Shown here one piece after another: positions 26,617-39,968 of a stretch of 64,000 nt of DNA. Source of the DNA: Hevea brasiliensis. Taxonomy: Eukaryota; Streptophyta; Magnoliopsida; Malpighiales; Euphorbiaceae. The number at the start of each line of letters is the position of its first letter. Positions within the stretch are counted from its first letter, which is position 1. The position numbers and the translations under genes are program-made. The notes below the pieces were generated by a model. It searched no databases. It was not told the DNA's origin and was given only the letters and a program-made list of their open reading frames with translations. The stretch spans positions 98,970,041-99,034,040 of the forward strand of contig NC_079498.1 of the NCBI RefSeq assembly GCF_030052815.1. Direction: 5' to 3'.

Positions 26617-27890
26617 CTAAAATTCCCGAATGAGAACTCCTAAGATGGACTGGAACCCCCAATTAGAGAACATTTTGCTGTGTCTCGCTTTCCAGGTACC
26701 AAATACTGCAAATTGCATTATTGTGTCTCTGTCCATAGCCGATGTCATAAACAAGAATGCTGCATGGCCGAGCCCTGCCAGTTTGGTTGATAGGACCATA
26801 TCACAGTACCTATTCTGAAAGCAGAAGGGAATGATCCTTTACAAAGTAACTGAAATTGACAATTCTTGCAATTATTATGCAAATTGAACCTTATCTCTGT
26901 GTTAGAAGATGGCATGTCTACTTTCTAGTATGAATTGAAGTAGACGCATGAAAAAGAAAAAAAAAAAAAAAGCAGAGGATTCTACACCCACCAACCTTTA
27001 GAACTCCAAGCATTTCAGAATACTCTCCTGGCTCGGGTAATCATCATCAGGGTCATAAGCAGTAGCCCATCTCACATTCTTGTTCAACTCATTAGTCTGT
27101 TGCCCGCTTGCTGTGCCACCATTTCTATTTGAACACCAGGCTACCTTAAAGTAAGATTAGTGAGTACAAAGCAGCATTCGCATATATACACTAAATAACA
27201 TCAAACCCGTTTTATGAACCTTCTGCAGGAACATGATTGATTGAGGTTTAAACTGTCCAATTAGAGTGAAGATTTTCATCCGTACACAAGATTCAAATCT
27301 CAGCAATTACCATCTCCTTTCCCAGGACATAAATACATATATAAAAGATAGTACTACATATATACTCGATGCTTTTAGATCAGTTGATTGTTCCTTAACT
27401 AGCTAAGGCATTAAATGCCAAAATCAATTTCACTTTATATTGAGCTGCATATAATTTCCGTGTCAATATATGTATACCTATCCTCGAGCAACTGATTGGC
27501 AGGAAAGAAGAGCAAGTTCTCATAAACACCACCAGAAATCACAGCAGCACCTCCTAACATCGCCTCTAACTTTCAATGCCAAAGAACCAATCTCCGCATT
27601 GAAATTTATTGGGAACTTGAGGAATCCAAATGGGTTATTGGGGTTATCATGTGGCCTGGGATCTTCCCCTTACTTGCCGTCCGCAAACAATGAGCCTTAT
27701 TCCATTTTTCAGGGTCCTCTCTATCATCAAAAGGGTCGAGCCATCGGTTCTTTTTCTTTGCATAGGTAAGAATGCTTGGTTTTCTGGTGCATGGAGGGAG
27801 GTCCGATAACAGGTTCAAGAATGATGGATTGGTGAAGTGAATTGAAGAGAGTAGTAAAGAAGTTGAAGCCATGAGTCTGATAGTTCTCAT
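26617..27890 (-). pseudogene. PNSB1: PnsB1 (NDF1/NDH48) pseudogene, truncated
   Basis: Reading the minus strand from 27890, a transit-peptide-like start (MASTSLLLSSIHF) leads to KKKNRWLDPFDDREDPE, the N-terminus of chloroplast NDH subcomplex B subunit 1. Homology then continues only by changing frame and passing stops: GSLFADGK then a TAA, RPHDNPNNPFGFLKFP, LKVRGDVRRCCC, a shift, then SGGVYENLLFFPANQLLEDR (to about 27470). After an intron-like gap come NELNKNVRWATAYDPDDDYP (27020-27100), another one-base shift, and EYSEMLGVLK. After a second gap comes MVLSTKLAGLGHAAFLFMTS (about 26799-26740). The C-terminal half is missing. At least two nonsense codons and three frameshifts show it is dead. 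Intron-like gaps suggest DNA-level duplication rather than retroposition. A working copy should exist elsewhere in the genome, since PnsB1 supports NDH-dependent cyclic electron flow. Confidence 0.85.
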
Positions 27891-28005
27891 TTAAGCCATG
27901 GTTTTGGGTAAGAAAATATAAAATTTTTGAAGATTATATTATGCGTTCTTCTAGATATTTTGGTTATAGCATTCAAGTGAAATCAACATATGCAATGAAA
28001 AAACA

Positions 28006-28009
<4 letters not shown>

Positions 28010-28061
<52 letters not shown>
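28010..28061. repeat. (AT)n microsatellite
   Basis: About 50 bp of uninterrupted AT dinucleotides. Confidence 0.95.
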
Positions 28062-28063
<2 letters not shown>

Positions 28064-28237
28064 GTTAAAGGATAGAAAATTTGGGTAGTAAAATGTAATT
28101 TTTAGGGAGGGACATTTTGTATTCATTTTCATTTATTTAATTTTAGAAGTGTGATGACTCAAACATAACGATATCTTCTCTTGCTATATCCAATTGTGTG
28201 TCTAATGCTCATTGGAGGACTACCGTAAAACAACATA

Positions 28238-28725
28238 TATAACTAGGGGGTGTACAAAGAAGCCGACAAACCAATTAGCCTGATCAATTCTAATAAATCC
28301 AAATCAAAATTAATGATTTTATATATTTAAATATTAGTTATGGTTTGAAAATCCTAATCCAAACCCGTGGATATATATATATAAAGAAAAATATGTAAAT
28401 AACTTTATTTTATTTTTTATTTTTATTTATTTTTAGTGAATAATATATTTTAAATTAATATTTTATTTTTCAATTAATACATGATAATATGTATATGAAA
28501 AAAAATTTTAAAAATTAAAATATAAAAATAAAAAAATATTAAAATAAGTAAAAACTGTCCAAAATAAACTCAACTCGCTTATTGTAAAAACTGAATATAT
28601 GTAGTTTTATAATTTAATTTATTAATTTTGATTTAAATACTATCAAAATCGACTTTTTTAGTTTGATTTGGCAAAATACATTGAACTTGCCCAAATCGAT
28701 CCACGTAGACCCCTAAGTATAACTA
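28238..28725. mobile_element. Candidate hAT-like MITE with 8 bp target duplication
   Basis: An identical 8 bp TATAACTA flanks a 472 bp AT-rich block (28246-28717). The block begins GGGGGTGTACAAAG and ends CCACGTAGACCCCTAAG, so the ends are imperfect inverted repeats ((TA)GGGGGTGTAC against TTAGGGGTCTACG). An 8 bp duplication and G-rich ends fit the hAT superfamily. There is no coding capacity. Confidence 0.5.
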
Positions 28726-30596
28726 GTCATTGGCATGATGAGTCTCTATCCCGCTACTCTTGTAAGTTTATATATAATATAATTTGTATAAAATTATGAA
28801 TAAAGGGTGAATTTGTAAAATAAAAAAAAATATATATGATTAAATTAGTACATTTATAAAAGATTTAAAATTATAAATAAAATTTTCATTTATAAACTTC
28901 TCAAGATAGCTGTTTTTAATCCATAACACCTTAACTCTTATTATCAATTATAAAAGATAAAATATTCTTTAAATGTTACATCTTACCAACATTTAGTTGG
29001 TAATATTCAGAACTAATTCTCATCATATTATATATTTCATTAAATTTCATTTAAACTCTGTTTTTTTTTCTCCACTTTTTAATGATAAACACAATAATAG
29101 AACAAAAAGGCATATGGGTATATTTGTTTTTCTTTTTTTTTATGCAATTTTTTTATTTTTTATAATTTTAAACATGATAAATAACATATAATTTGTATTT
29201 TACAATATTATTTTTAAATTTTATTATTTTTCTTATTTAAATTAAAATGTCAATTAACATGAAATAAACATGTCAAATTGTACTAATAAATTCACTTGAA
29301 AAAGATTAAAAAAAAATAGAGTACTAAAATACTAATCTTAAATTAATTTTTATTAATTAACAATTATTCTTATTTATATGATTAATTAATAATATTAAAA
29401 TTAATATTTTCAATTTCTTGAATTAATTAATTTAATTTTAAGATACTTTATTTTATATAAATAAAATAATTATATATTATAAAATGTTTGATGCATTTGC
29501 TTTAAAGATTAGTAATAATAAAATGAGCTGTATAATAATTATTATTTATTACTTTCCTTGAAAGGGTTTTTAATCCCTTTTTCAAGAAAAAGAATGCAAA
29601 TTATTTTTACTTTTTTGCCTTGGCTCTCTAAGTATAATTCATTGCTTATTTTTTAATTATGTACAATTATATATGCAGTTGAGCATAATTGAAAAAAGCA
29701 CACTCATTGTGGATGGTTTTTATGAATATTTACTCTATACATTTTATGTCTTTATTATTTTCATTAATGTTTTTGGCTCACTAATTTTACATTGCTTGAT
29801 TACGTTAATTTTTTTTTATTAGGTGTAATTGTAAAAATTCTAAATTTTCAAAGTTGGGGTTTTGATTTAATTATATCATTTTAATTTTAATAATTTAGCT
29901 CTAAATAATATTTTATCAGCTTGATAAATTATCAAAATTGAAATAAAAAATTATTTTATTAGTTAAAAGTTTAAGGGGAGAAAGCTTCATAATTTAGAGT
30001 CAGAGCATGCAATCAATTTCTTTGAGAGATTATAATAGAATTTACGAATCACTTATATTTGATAAGACTCAAATTTTTACTCTAATAAGAGTGCTGAATA
30101 AGTCTTACTAACCGAATAACTTTATATTATTTTTTTAATTACTGTTATTTAAAATTAGTTAAAATTTAATCACTACCATATATACTTTCTTAAATTTATT
30201 TTATATTACATATTTTTCTATATTTTTATATATAATATGCTTGTTTAGAGTTGTTGGAATGAATTTGGATATTGCGTTGTTATGCATTTGTGTCTTAATA
30301 TGCATTTTAATTAGAGTTTTTCTTATTTTAAGTTTTATTATATTGTTAAGCATAGGAGAATTGTATGAATATAATATGATTGATGATAAGTAAGGTGACT
30401 TGTACCACTCCAATACCTTCATCTACCCTTGTTATTGAACATTATAATACAGTATATATGTTTTCTAGTATATATTTAGTTTTTTTATTTTAATAAAATT
30501 AATTAATTAGTCATTATATTTAAAAAAAAAATATAAATTTATTCCTGTAATTTGATTTCATTAATATTTTGGTCTATTTTTTTCCTAATACCCAAA

Positions 30597-30637
<41 letters not shown>

Positions 30638-32023
30638 TTATCTTTTGTCCTTTCTTATTTATCTCCTTATATTTTTTTTTCTCTTATGCATTTATACCAT
30701 TGTTTTCCTCTTTCTTTCTTTATATTTTTTTTAATCTTTTGTTAAAAATTGATATAAGTTATACGCATAAAAAGGATAATTAATTTCCTTAAATCTTTAA
30801 GTAATTAAGGTAATAATCTAAAATAAATTATTTTTCAATAGAAAAAATACAAAGTGGGAGTTAATAAAAATACTTGAACAATTAAAAAAAAATGTAAATT
30901 CAAGTCTAGTCTCAAACACAACAAAATTTTTATTTTTATATAAGAATATGTTTCTAAAAATACAGATATTGACTAATTAATTTCACTAAATAGATGGACT
31001 AAATAGTAATATTTTTTAAATATAATGATCAATTAATTAATTTCATTAAAATAGGGAGATAAAATAATAATTTAGCATGCATTAACTAATAGAAAATTAA
31101 ATGAAGGGACTAAATAATTTAACAAAAAAAAAATTGTATGGATTAAATAGTATATTTTTTTAAATATAGACTAAATTAAATAGTATATTTTTTTAAATAG
31201 TGACTAAATAATTAGTTTTATTAAAATGTATATACTAAATAATAATTTTTTCAAGTTATAAAAATTATTATTATATAAAAATAAAAATGAAAATTAGTAT
31301 TTTTAAAATTTAAATAAAGATAAATATATTAAAATTTATTTAGTATTTGTATATAAATATAGTAAAATAATTATAAATTAAAAATTTACAACATATTTAG
31401 ATAAATTATTTTAAAAAATAATGCAATGAAATAAAAAATTAGAAATAATAATTTTTTATCCCATTTATAACTTTGGTACAAAGTTGAATCAAAACATGTT
31501 TAAAACATTTTTTTATAATAATTTTAAATTAAAAAAATGTTTAAAACTTTAAATCCATGTTAAATTTGAAATGCCAAAAATTAATTTTAAATTATAAAAT
31601 AACTCAAAATTTGAAAAACAAGAAAAATGCTTGACCCATGACGCTCCATTCCAGTCTCGGATCCCCATTTCGGATTCGAATATTCTGGGACAAAACCACC
31701 TTTTAGCAAAAGCCAGCTCTTATATGATGTGGCAGTGTTTCATTGGCTAGCTATCTCTCTCTCTTTCTCTGATTCCTTGCTTTCTTAACAAAAAAAAGTC
31801 TACTCATTAATTTCCTACTGCCGTTCCTTATTTTCTCTCCACTTTCTTGCAGTTTCCCACTAACCAAACACAACCTCACTCTCAGCTACAAACATTATCA
31901 CATAGCCTCACTCTTTATCTATGCAAGCGCCCACAGGTCAGAGACATCAAATATTCCAACTGGAAGAGTAAATTTGAAAGTTTGCCGAGGGCATTTTCGG
32001 GAGCCAAAAAACTATAGCGGACA
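28726..32023. other. AT-rich intergenic DNA and upstream region of the glycosylase gene
   Basis: 28726-31600 is almost entirely low-complexity AT-rich sequence with a (CT)16 at 30601-30633. GC content rises from about 31620. 31740-31770 has a CT-rich stretch like those found in plant 5' regions, and the interval to 32023 should hold the promoter and 5' UTR of the glycosylase gene. No TATA box is obvious and no other gene was recognised. Confidence 0.55.
30601..30633. repeat. (CT)16 microsatellite
   Basis: Sixteen uninterrupted CT units. Confidence 0.95.
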
Positions 32024-35000
32024 ATGTCTGTCCCACCGCGAGTCCGGTCGATGGACATCGCCGAATCGGAGAACAAGGCGCCTCAAAAGCCGGTGAAGAA
32101 AGCTGAGAAACCGCGGCAGCAAGATACTGAGTCTAAGGATAAGAAACATGGGAAAGTGGCGTCTGCTGTTTTGCGACAGAAGTCGATGAATGGGTCGTGC
32201 TCATCGGACGTCTCGTCGGATTCGACGCACAGCCGCGCATCGTCGTCGTCCTCGCTTTCGTCACGGTCATGGTCGAGCGGGAAAATGGCAGTGGCGGCAC
32301 GGAGGAATGGAGTTGTAAGGAGAAAACAGTGTGAGGTGAAAATTGGTAAGGAGGCGAAAACCGGCGGTGACGATGACTGTTTGGCGGTGGAGAGTGGCAA
32401 TGTGGTTAGCGGAAATAGTGGACCACTGGGTGCAGATGATTGCTTGGAAATTAAGAAAAGGTGCGGTTGGGTTACTCCCAATACTGGTAAGTTACTGTTA
32501 TGGGTATATGTTCAGTTGATTTTTCTCTTCTATTTTCTTGCGATTTATAAATGTTGAAGAATTGGGATATTTCTATGGTGATGGGTACTGCTATTTTGAG
32601 TTGTTTAAAAATGAGTAGGAATGGGTATCATTTAAAGTTTTTTTTCTTTATTGTGGGTCTGAAGATTCATGCTAATTGTTGAAAATTGAAGAAACAAGAA
32701 CAAATAGGAATTGCATATTTATGTTGGAATGGCCATTCAAGTTTTAATCTAATTTAAATAACTTGTAGGCAAGCTATTATGATCCATAATTCTACTTGTG
32801 AGGTTGTTTTAGCCATTAGAGTCCACTCTGCCCTTCATGGGGTTTTAGATTCTGAAATGTTCTTAGGTTTGCAGCTATAACACTTATGATTTCCTTTTTC
32901 ATGTTTCCAGCGTTCTAGTTAAATGCTATCAGTTATGGCATATTAATTGGAAAAGTCAACTTATTGGACCCAGTTTTGTCCTGGGTAAACTGTTGGGGAA
33001 GGTTCTATTTATGTCAACTTTTGTTGTGTATAGAAGATGGATACAACTTTAGTGCATAGGCTTTCTTGCGGGTGAGCTGAATCACAATGATGTTATATAG
33101 CAAATTATTGCTCTATTATTTTTTTTCTTATTAAAAGAAGGCCTTCCAAAGATAAATGAAGTTATTGAGTTTCGAGACTTGAAGCTGCCTTTTAAGCATT
33201 TAAACAGATGAAGTGCTTTTGTCAGAGTAAAACTGACAAAATTCCCTTCTGAGGCTAAAATTATCTGGTTCCGTAAGTGGTAAGCATCCATGCTGAATAG
33301 GTTTTGTCAAATAAATTTCTATTAGGTGTTGAACATTTGAAGCTTCAAGGAGATAGCCTGCCACTCTTCCATCTTCAACACATAAGCACAGGGATAGAAG
33401 GGGATTTGTCATGACACTAAATTATATAAGCATTTGGAATAATTATTAAGTGAAAGTTTCATCTCACGGCCATGATATCCATCTGAAACTATGTTCATGA
33501 TTGTTTGCACCATAAATTGAGTGATATATTTAGAATTTATTCAATTATGTTATTGTTCTAATCTCCTCAAATTCTTCTTTCCATGTTCTCTTCACTTTGT
33601 ATATTGAAAATTAATGTCCTTCATGAATCCATGCAACAAATTCCTCACAAAGTAGATTTAACATTATGAGTTAACCACCTTGTTATATTAGTGAGTAAGA
33701 AGCTTGCCTAGTATGCTTAATGCTATTTCTGGAAAAGAAGAAATTGACCTGACAATACAGGAGAAACTGATTATGAGCAAGCTCTTTTGGTAAGACAAGA
33801 TAGAATTGATAATAAGCAAGCTCTTTTGGTAAGAAAAGGGATAGCTGCAGACAGCTAAGAATCCAAACTCTCCTATTATTGCTGATTATCATTGCTAATA
33901 GTTGGACAGAATGGAGGATCAGAATTCTCCTATTTACTGATACCTTATGGGTTGTTATGTCTCTGAAACAGGAGCTAGTTTTCATAGGGGAGATGGATTC
34001 CATCTGTGTATTTGTTTTAAAATTAATAGCTCGTAAATCTCCTTCCTAAAATTCATGAGAGCAATTGCTTTTGACCTAAGAATATGTGTAGTGTGATGCA
34101 TATGTTGGAATAAAAGGGAAGAAGAAGAAGAAGTGTATCTTTGATTGATAATAAACTTAAACAAGTGAATGTTATATCAAAATTTCAAAAATATGGCAAG
34201 ATGTTCTTTTCTTGAGGATATCATGTCAAGCCTTGACAACTGTGTTTGTGCGAAACCATTGTTTGTGCATAGAGTATATTTGGTCTATGTCTACTTCTGG
34301 ACTTGATTAATATCAAAGCTGGAGATGCTTATTCACATGCTCAAGGGGCAAGGTCTATATGTAACTGCAAGCCTATAAAGAATGTTCTGAATAAAAATCC
34401 CTTCGAATATCTGATGTTTTTAATTAGGAGGCTTTGGATATTTTCTTACTTGCAAATTTCTTCCATGTAGTACCTCTGTATTATGTACATGATATCTCAC
34501 AATTAATTCAATTGCTATTTTTAGCTAACTAAATTTTTCCTCCTCCCATTGTCCAGATCCATGCTATGCAACTTTTCATGATGCAGAATGGGGAGTACAG
34601 GTGCATGATGACAAGTACGTAACCTTAGAACAATATTTGGTTAATCTTATTGAGCATAAACTTCTAAACCAAAATTTGACTTGTAGTTTCTTCAATCTAA
34701 TTATTCTTTCAACACACAGGAAGCTGTTTGAATTGCTATGCCTCTCAGGTGCTTTGGCTGAACTTACGTGGCCTGTCATTCTTAACAGAAGGCCTATATT
34801 TAGGTATCAGTTAATTTTAGTTTGATATAATATGTTTTGAATGGTGATGACGATATATTCTTGCTATACTCAATCTTTGACAATTAAAACAGTATGTCTA
34901 TGTTCAAATTTTTAATATTTTTCACTTGATTTGAAGTGATGTTTATCTGTCCACAGGGAAGTGTTTTTGGGTTTTGACCCAATTGCTGTTTCAAAATTAA

Positions 35001-35677
35001 ACGACAAAAAGATAGCTGTGCCCGGAAGTCTTGCCAGCTCACTACTGTCAGAACTAAAGCTACGATCCATCATTGAAAATGCACGTCAAATGTGCAAGGT
35101 AGGGACTTGGGCCTTTTCTTTTGCTATTTATGTTGCAAACTAATTTCAATTTTGTTTTTCCATGGTTTTCTTTCATGTCTTTGGCAAAGGACCTCTAGGC
35201 TAAATGTAATTTTGTTGGAAATCTGCATACATCCATAATCTTCAAACTGCTAATTTACCCACGAGAAAGAAAGAAAGCTGATCTGCCTTACTCTCATTGA
35301 TGATGCAGGTCATAGATGAGTTTGGGTCATTCGACAAATATATCTGGAACTTTGTAAACCAAAAGCCTATAGTTAATCAATTCCGACACTCCCGTCAAGT
35401 TCCAGTCAAGACCCCAAAAGCAGAGGCCATAAGCAAAGATCTAGTACGAAGAGGGTTTCGAAGTGTGGGGCCAACAGTCATATATGCATTCATGCAAGTG
35501 GCTGGATTGACAAATGACCATCTCGTCAGTTGCTTCAGATTCCAGGAGTGTCTTACTGGGACTGAAGTAAGGGAACAGAATGAGAGTCTTAAGCCCAAGA
35601 CTGAAAAGAAAGAACCTGCGGATCCAATTGATGTGGGAATTCCAAGAGCTATGGATGTCTATAGTTCCTCAAGATAA
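32024..35677 (+). CDS. DNA-3-methyladenine glycosylase I (TAG-type)
   Basis: Five exons, 32024-32486, 34557-34614, 34720-34803, 34957-35098 and 35309-35677 (TAA), join in phase to encode 371 residues. The first about 145 residues are a basic, serine-rich plant-specific extension (SSDSTHSRASSSSSLSSRSW) of likely disordered structure. The catalytic helix-hairpin-helix glycosylase domain begins at KKRCGWVTPNTDPCY and includes FHDAEWGVQVHDDKKLFELL, SGALAELTWPVIL, GSFDKYIWNFVN, RRGFRSVGPTVIYAFMQVAG and DHLVSCFRFQEC. The four zinc-binding residues expected in bacterial TAG (Cys in RCGW, His in FHDAEW, His and Cys in DHLVSC) are all present. The enzyme excises 3-methyladenine from alkylated DNA to start base-excision repair, presumably in the nucleus. 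Intron 1 is 2.07 kb and holds an imperfect tandem repeat (AGCTCTTTTGGTAAGA twice, 33777-33836). No lesions; this is one of several paralogues usual in plants. Confidence 0.93.
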
Positions 35678-38542
35678 CTAGGTCTCTGTCAGTTAGCTGT
35701 TTTCTGTGCTGGGTGGTTTTTGTATAAATGGTTACCACTACTGCTGAAAGTTTCTGCAAGCCCTATGTTTTGTTGGCATGTAATTACTTATTTGAAACAT
35801 GACTGTATTATACAAGTATTATTTTCTTCATTCAAGTGAATATGTCGAAAGATGCTTCAAGAAAATCTATGTGCCCTCATGATCAGAGGACCCCGAAAGG
35901 AAAATCTGTCTATATATTGTTTATGGCACCAATTCTTGGCTGGCCTTCAGATCTAGGGCATCTTATGTTTCCTTACATTTGAAGAAAGGCTGCTACAATA
36001 GCGATGAGATCAAATCAACCAGGACATTCTTTTTATTAAGGTAATAGCCATCTCTGTTCAACTTATTCTATAATATCTTACATAAGCCTTGCCAAGTGGA
36101 AAATTTTTTGCTTAGATTAGATGGGATGAATGATGCTACGGCTTTTTGAATTTGAATAAAGGATTCTAGAGAAATACAATTAAAGTTGTAGAATAAAACT
36201 CAAAAATCTGTGATGCTATTGGTTTGGTCTGCACATGAGAATAAAGACTTGATAAAGAACTTAGTCGCAGCTGGCAAGCTCACATATAGGACCAGAAGTT
36301 TCACTTACAGTTGAATGTATCATGCTGTTCAATGTTCTTTACTTTTGTTTCCTTTACGTGAGTGTATTCATGTATAGAATCTGCACTTTAAATGAACACA
36401 TGCCTTTACCATGTGTTTCTTTTTTTCTCCCTTTTTCCCCATGGATTGCGGCAAAAATATTCTCCCAGATATGGCTGGCTGGCGCTTGCAAAGCACTGAG
36501 GCTAGCATTTTTGAGGAATAAGCCATCTGTTGCATCCCAAGTTCTTGGACTTGACTGGACAGTACAACTACCTTAAAGCTCATTGATACTTGTGAGATCT
36601 CAAATTTGATTCTCTCACAATAATAATAATAATAATAATAATTTTATTTTAACTTCACACATCATGAATTCATGTGCAAGTGCTGAGACTAGGAATTATT
36701 GGTTGATTTCGCTTTATTTATGTCATCATACATTGTATTATATTTGAATGCATGTACATAATCTAAAGATGCCATAAGTTTGGAGATTGTATGAACCCAC
36801 CTAGATCTAGAGTTGGAAGGAAGGGCAATCTAATAAGTATCCAAAATTGTCTACGTTCTAGGTTTCTGACCAAAAGAATCTTGACAAGTCAAGATGTAGC
36901 AGGTTTTATTTGACTAAGGTGCACTCTATTTGTCTTCTTAATCCCAACCACTTTCCTCGCAGCCGTGTGAAATGAATATTTTACTTTCCGCATGGATGCC
37001 TGCATTGCACAAATACCTTCTTCCATTCAAATTATTATCTATCAAATTTCAATATTCAAATACTAATATTACAATTATTATTTTAAATTATTGACTTTTA
37101 ATTGCTAAAATTTTAATTCAAAAAAAAATTACTATTAAATCTCTTTATTTTTAACAAAACTAATTATTTCATCTTCTTATTTAAAAAATACATTAGTTGA
37201 TTTATTCTGTTTACTCCTTAGTCCATCCGATCATTTTGAGCGTTATTTTGAATTTTATTTAGGTCCTTTAATTTTAAAAACATACTTTATAGTCTATTTA
37301 TTTTTTAAAACTTGAACTATTTAGTTCCTGTAACGATGATAATTTCACTCTTCTTTGTTTAACTAACAAAAAGAGCTAAAGAGTAGACAGAATGAAAATA
37401 TGAAACTAATCAATATATTTTTAAAAAATAAGAGGACTAAATAATTAGTTTCGATAAAATAGAGAAATTAAATAGTAATTTTTTTAAAAAAATTAATTTA
37501 AAAATATATTTACTAAATATCATTCAAAAATTATTTTCAAATACTCAATCAAACATACACAAAATATTTATTTCATAGCACTATTTATATATAAAAAAAA
37601 TAATTATATGACTAGAAAATTTCTAACTGAGAGCACATCAAACTAAAAAAAAATATTAAATTTTTAATAATTTATAATATGAGATAAAATACTTAACAAG
37701 TCAGAGTATCACTTCAATAATAGAAAATAATGCATCAAAACAGTGAGATTTTTTTTTTCTTTAAAAGACTATGATATAAAACAAAATAATTTAGGACAGA
37801 TAATGACTATAAATTAGTATGGTAGTGGGTAGAAGACACACTGGCTGTCAAATAAAGTTCAACAGCCTAGAAGGTCAATGTAGTGGTCCAATTAATGAAC
37901 CTAAGCAGAGCAAGTAAGCAGTCATTTGGCCAACTAAACTTGTTCAAGTCAATTTAGGACAGCTATTTTGGTGAACAAAAATGTCTCCACATATACATCA
38001 ACTTGTGGCTTACTGTAATATTCCTTGTATAACTGGATATCCACTCTTGACATGCAAGGCATGGAGATGGACATCTTCACTTCTGGATACATCATCTTTT
38101 GTTTTATTCAAATTTGGGTTCTTATGTCAGAGAAAAATTTACTTAGATCTGATTAATCAAATATTTAAGATACAAACAAGTAATCTCACTTATTTTATAT
38201 GTAAATCTCACTGTAAAAGTTGTGTTTCAACAATATCCGTTATAATATATAATGTTAAGCTAATCACCGATCAACATGGCATCAACCCAATTCCCAATTG
38301 GACCTTGTGCAATCGAAGTTGAAATTTTCATTTAATTTCAGCCAATGACAGTAGATTTGTTCTCTATGGATCAGTGATTGGAAAGCAAAATTCTGAAATT
38401 TCATTCTTTCCCTTTTTCTTATACTTCTTTGATGTTGTATTTACAAATACATTCCGGATTGAAACTTCAAAATGGTCTAATTGGAGCTTACAAGATTCAT
38501 TAAACTCAAAATGATTATAATAGAAACTCGATATTAATTAAA
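35678..38542. other. Intergenic between glycosylase gene and WRKY gene (convergent 3' ends)
   Basis: The 3' UTR of the glycosylase probably extends to about 35830. An (AAT)n tract lies at 36619-36642. 37020-37800 is low-complexity AT-rich. No credible gene was found; short open frames here lack codon structure or homology. Confidence 0.6.
36619..36642. repeat. (AAT)n microsatellite
   Basis: Eight AAT units in an otherwise ordinary intergenic sequence. Confidence 0.9.
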
Positions 38543-39968
38543 TCACCATTTTTCTGTGTTATTCTGCTGCAACATTCTTCCAGAAATTGCTGCTGCTAGT
38601 GCTGCTGTGAAATTGGGATCTTTTGTCAAGGAAGAGGCCATCTGTTCCACTAAGAACTGACGGGCCTCGGGAGCTTCCATTCTTGATTTTGAACTTCTGG
38701 CATCATTGTTGGACTTACTAGATTTTGTGAGGTCAAGAGTAATGGTCGGTCCAGATGAGCCCAGTGAGGCTGAGCAGGGTACTGAACCAATGGTGAGACT
38801 ACGAGTTGCAGCTGATGTTGCCTCCATTTGTGAGGGATGTGGATGATTGTGCTCCCCTTCATAAGTTGCCACTAGAACAGATTGATCTTCAATGCTTCTT
38901 TGAACCTGAAGAGCAACAACTAATGGAGTTATTTTATGTGTAGCAAATTCATTTTCCATGAAAATTTTCAGTACCAACATATTTTATGCTGTTATTTTTT
39001 GCCCAGTTGAACTAGTTGAGAGTGAAATCATATTTCTATGCAAGAAAGAAGATTGTTACAATGATTTTGGCTTAATTAATTACCTTCTTTTTGACAGGGC
39101 AGCTAGGAGCAAAAGAGCATTTGAAGTAAGCTCTTGGAGAAGGGTTATCTCTTGTGACCTTTTGGCCATATTTCCTCCATTGATATCCATCCTTGACAAC
39201 CTGCAACAAGTTAAAATCTGGAATTGGTAAGACATATTGAAGCCAGAACTGGAAATTTATGTACAAAACAAGTGTTGTTGATTAATGAAGGGACTTACTA
39301 GGCTTGTATCGTTTGCTTCTGTCCTCACATAAGCCCTGGAAATCTTTGCTTTGATTACTTCTTCTCTTGATTTCTTGCATGATTCTTCATCAGTTGAGCT
39401 GCTCTCAGAAATCCCATTCATTGCAATTGTATTATCATTATTGTTGTTGCTGCTTTCAGATTTCCTTTTTCTTGATGGGCTAAGCTCCTTGTCTTGATTC
39501 TTGCTCATGAAATCCATTAACTGGCTTCTCAAAGCATTGTAGTTTTCACACATCACAGATAGCATTTCTGTGAGCTTCTTGTTTTCTGCGCTCACTCGGT
39601 TCAATTCCTCCACCAAAGCTCCAGTCTGAAATAATTAAACACACAATCCATAAACAAGTGATTCTAGTAAGGTTTAGCAAATTCCCAACAAAATTTAAAA
39701 ATTTTTTGGGGCTAACCCAAATCATAAAATCATGATTCATAATCAAAATCAGTAGCCAATTAAAGTATATATATCCAACCTCGTCTTTCACTGAAACCTT
39801 CCTCCCCAACTCCATAAAATTGCTTTGCCCTTCTTTGGCCAAGCCTACCCTTGCTTGTACAGGGACATCATCATCATTAGAACGTCGAGGATTAATATTA
39901 AGATCCAAAGAAGTGTCTACCCATGAAGAAGAATAATCCATAGCCGCCGAAGTCGAAGTAGTCTTCAT
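38543..39968 (-). CDS. WRKY40: WRKY transcription factor, group IIa (WRKY40-like)
   Basis: Four minus-strand exons, 39968-39780, 39625-39299, 39200-39084 and 38905-38543, join in phase to encode 331 residues. In order: N-terminal [17 protein letters not shown] (an LxLxL, EAR-like patch), a leucine-zipper-like coil ([20 protein letters not shown]) used by group IIa WRKYs to dimerise, a basic nuclear signal (PSRKRKSES), and one WRKY domain with WRKYGQK and a C-x5-C-x23-H-x-H zinc finger (CSFAPSC ... HNH). The intron after PVKKK, just before VQR, is the VQR-type intron of groups IIa and IIb. Such factors bind W-boxes and restrain or tune defence and ABA responses. The start could also be the second Met at 39941, which matches the usual family N-terminus better. 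Intact. Assignment to WRKY40 rather than WRKY18/60 is by similarity from memory. Confidence 0.93.

Noticed and set aside
32083..32481. 132-codon minus-strand frame
   Set aside because: It is the shadow of exon 1 of the glycosylase gene, which has the in-phase downstream exons.
33683..34164. Minus-strand frames inside glycosylase intron 1
   Set aside because: No recognisable domain; the intron sequence is repetitive and AT-rich.
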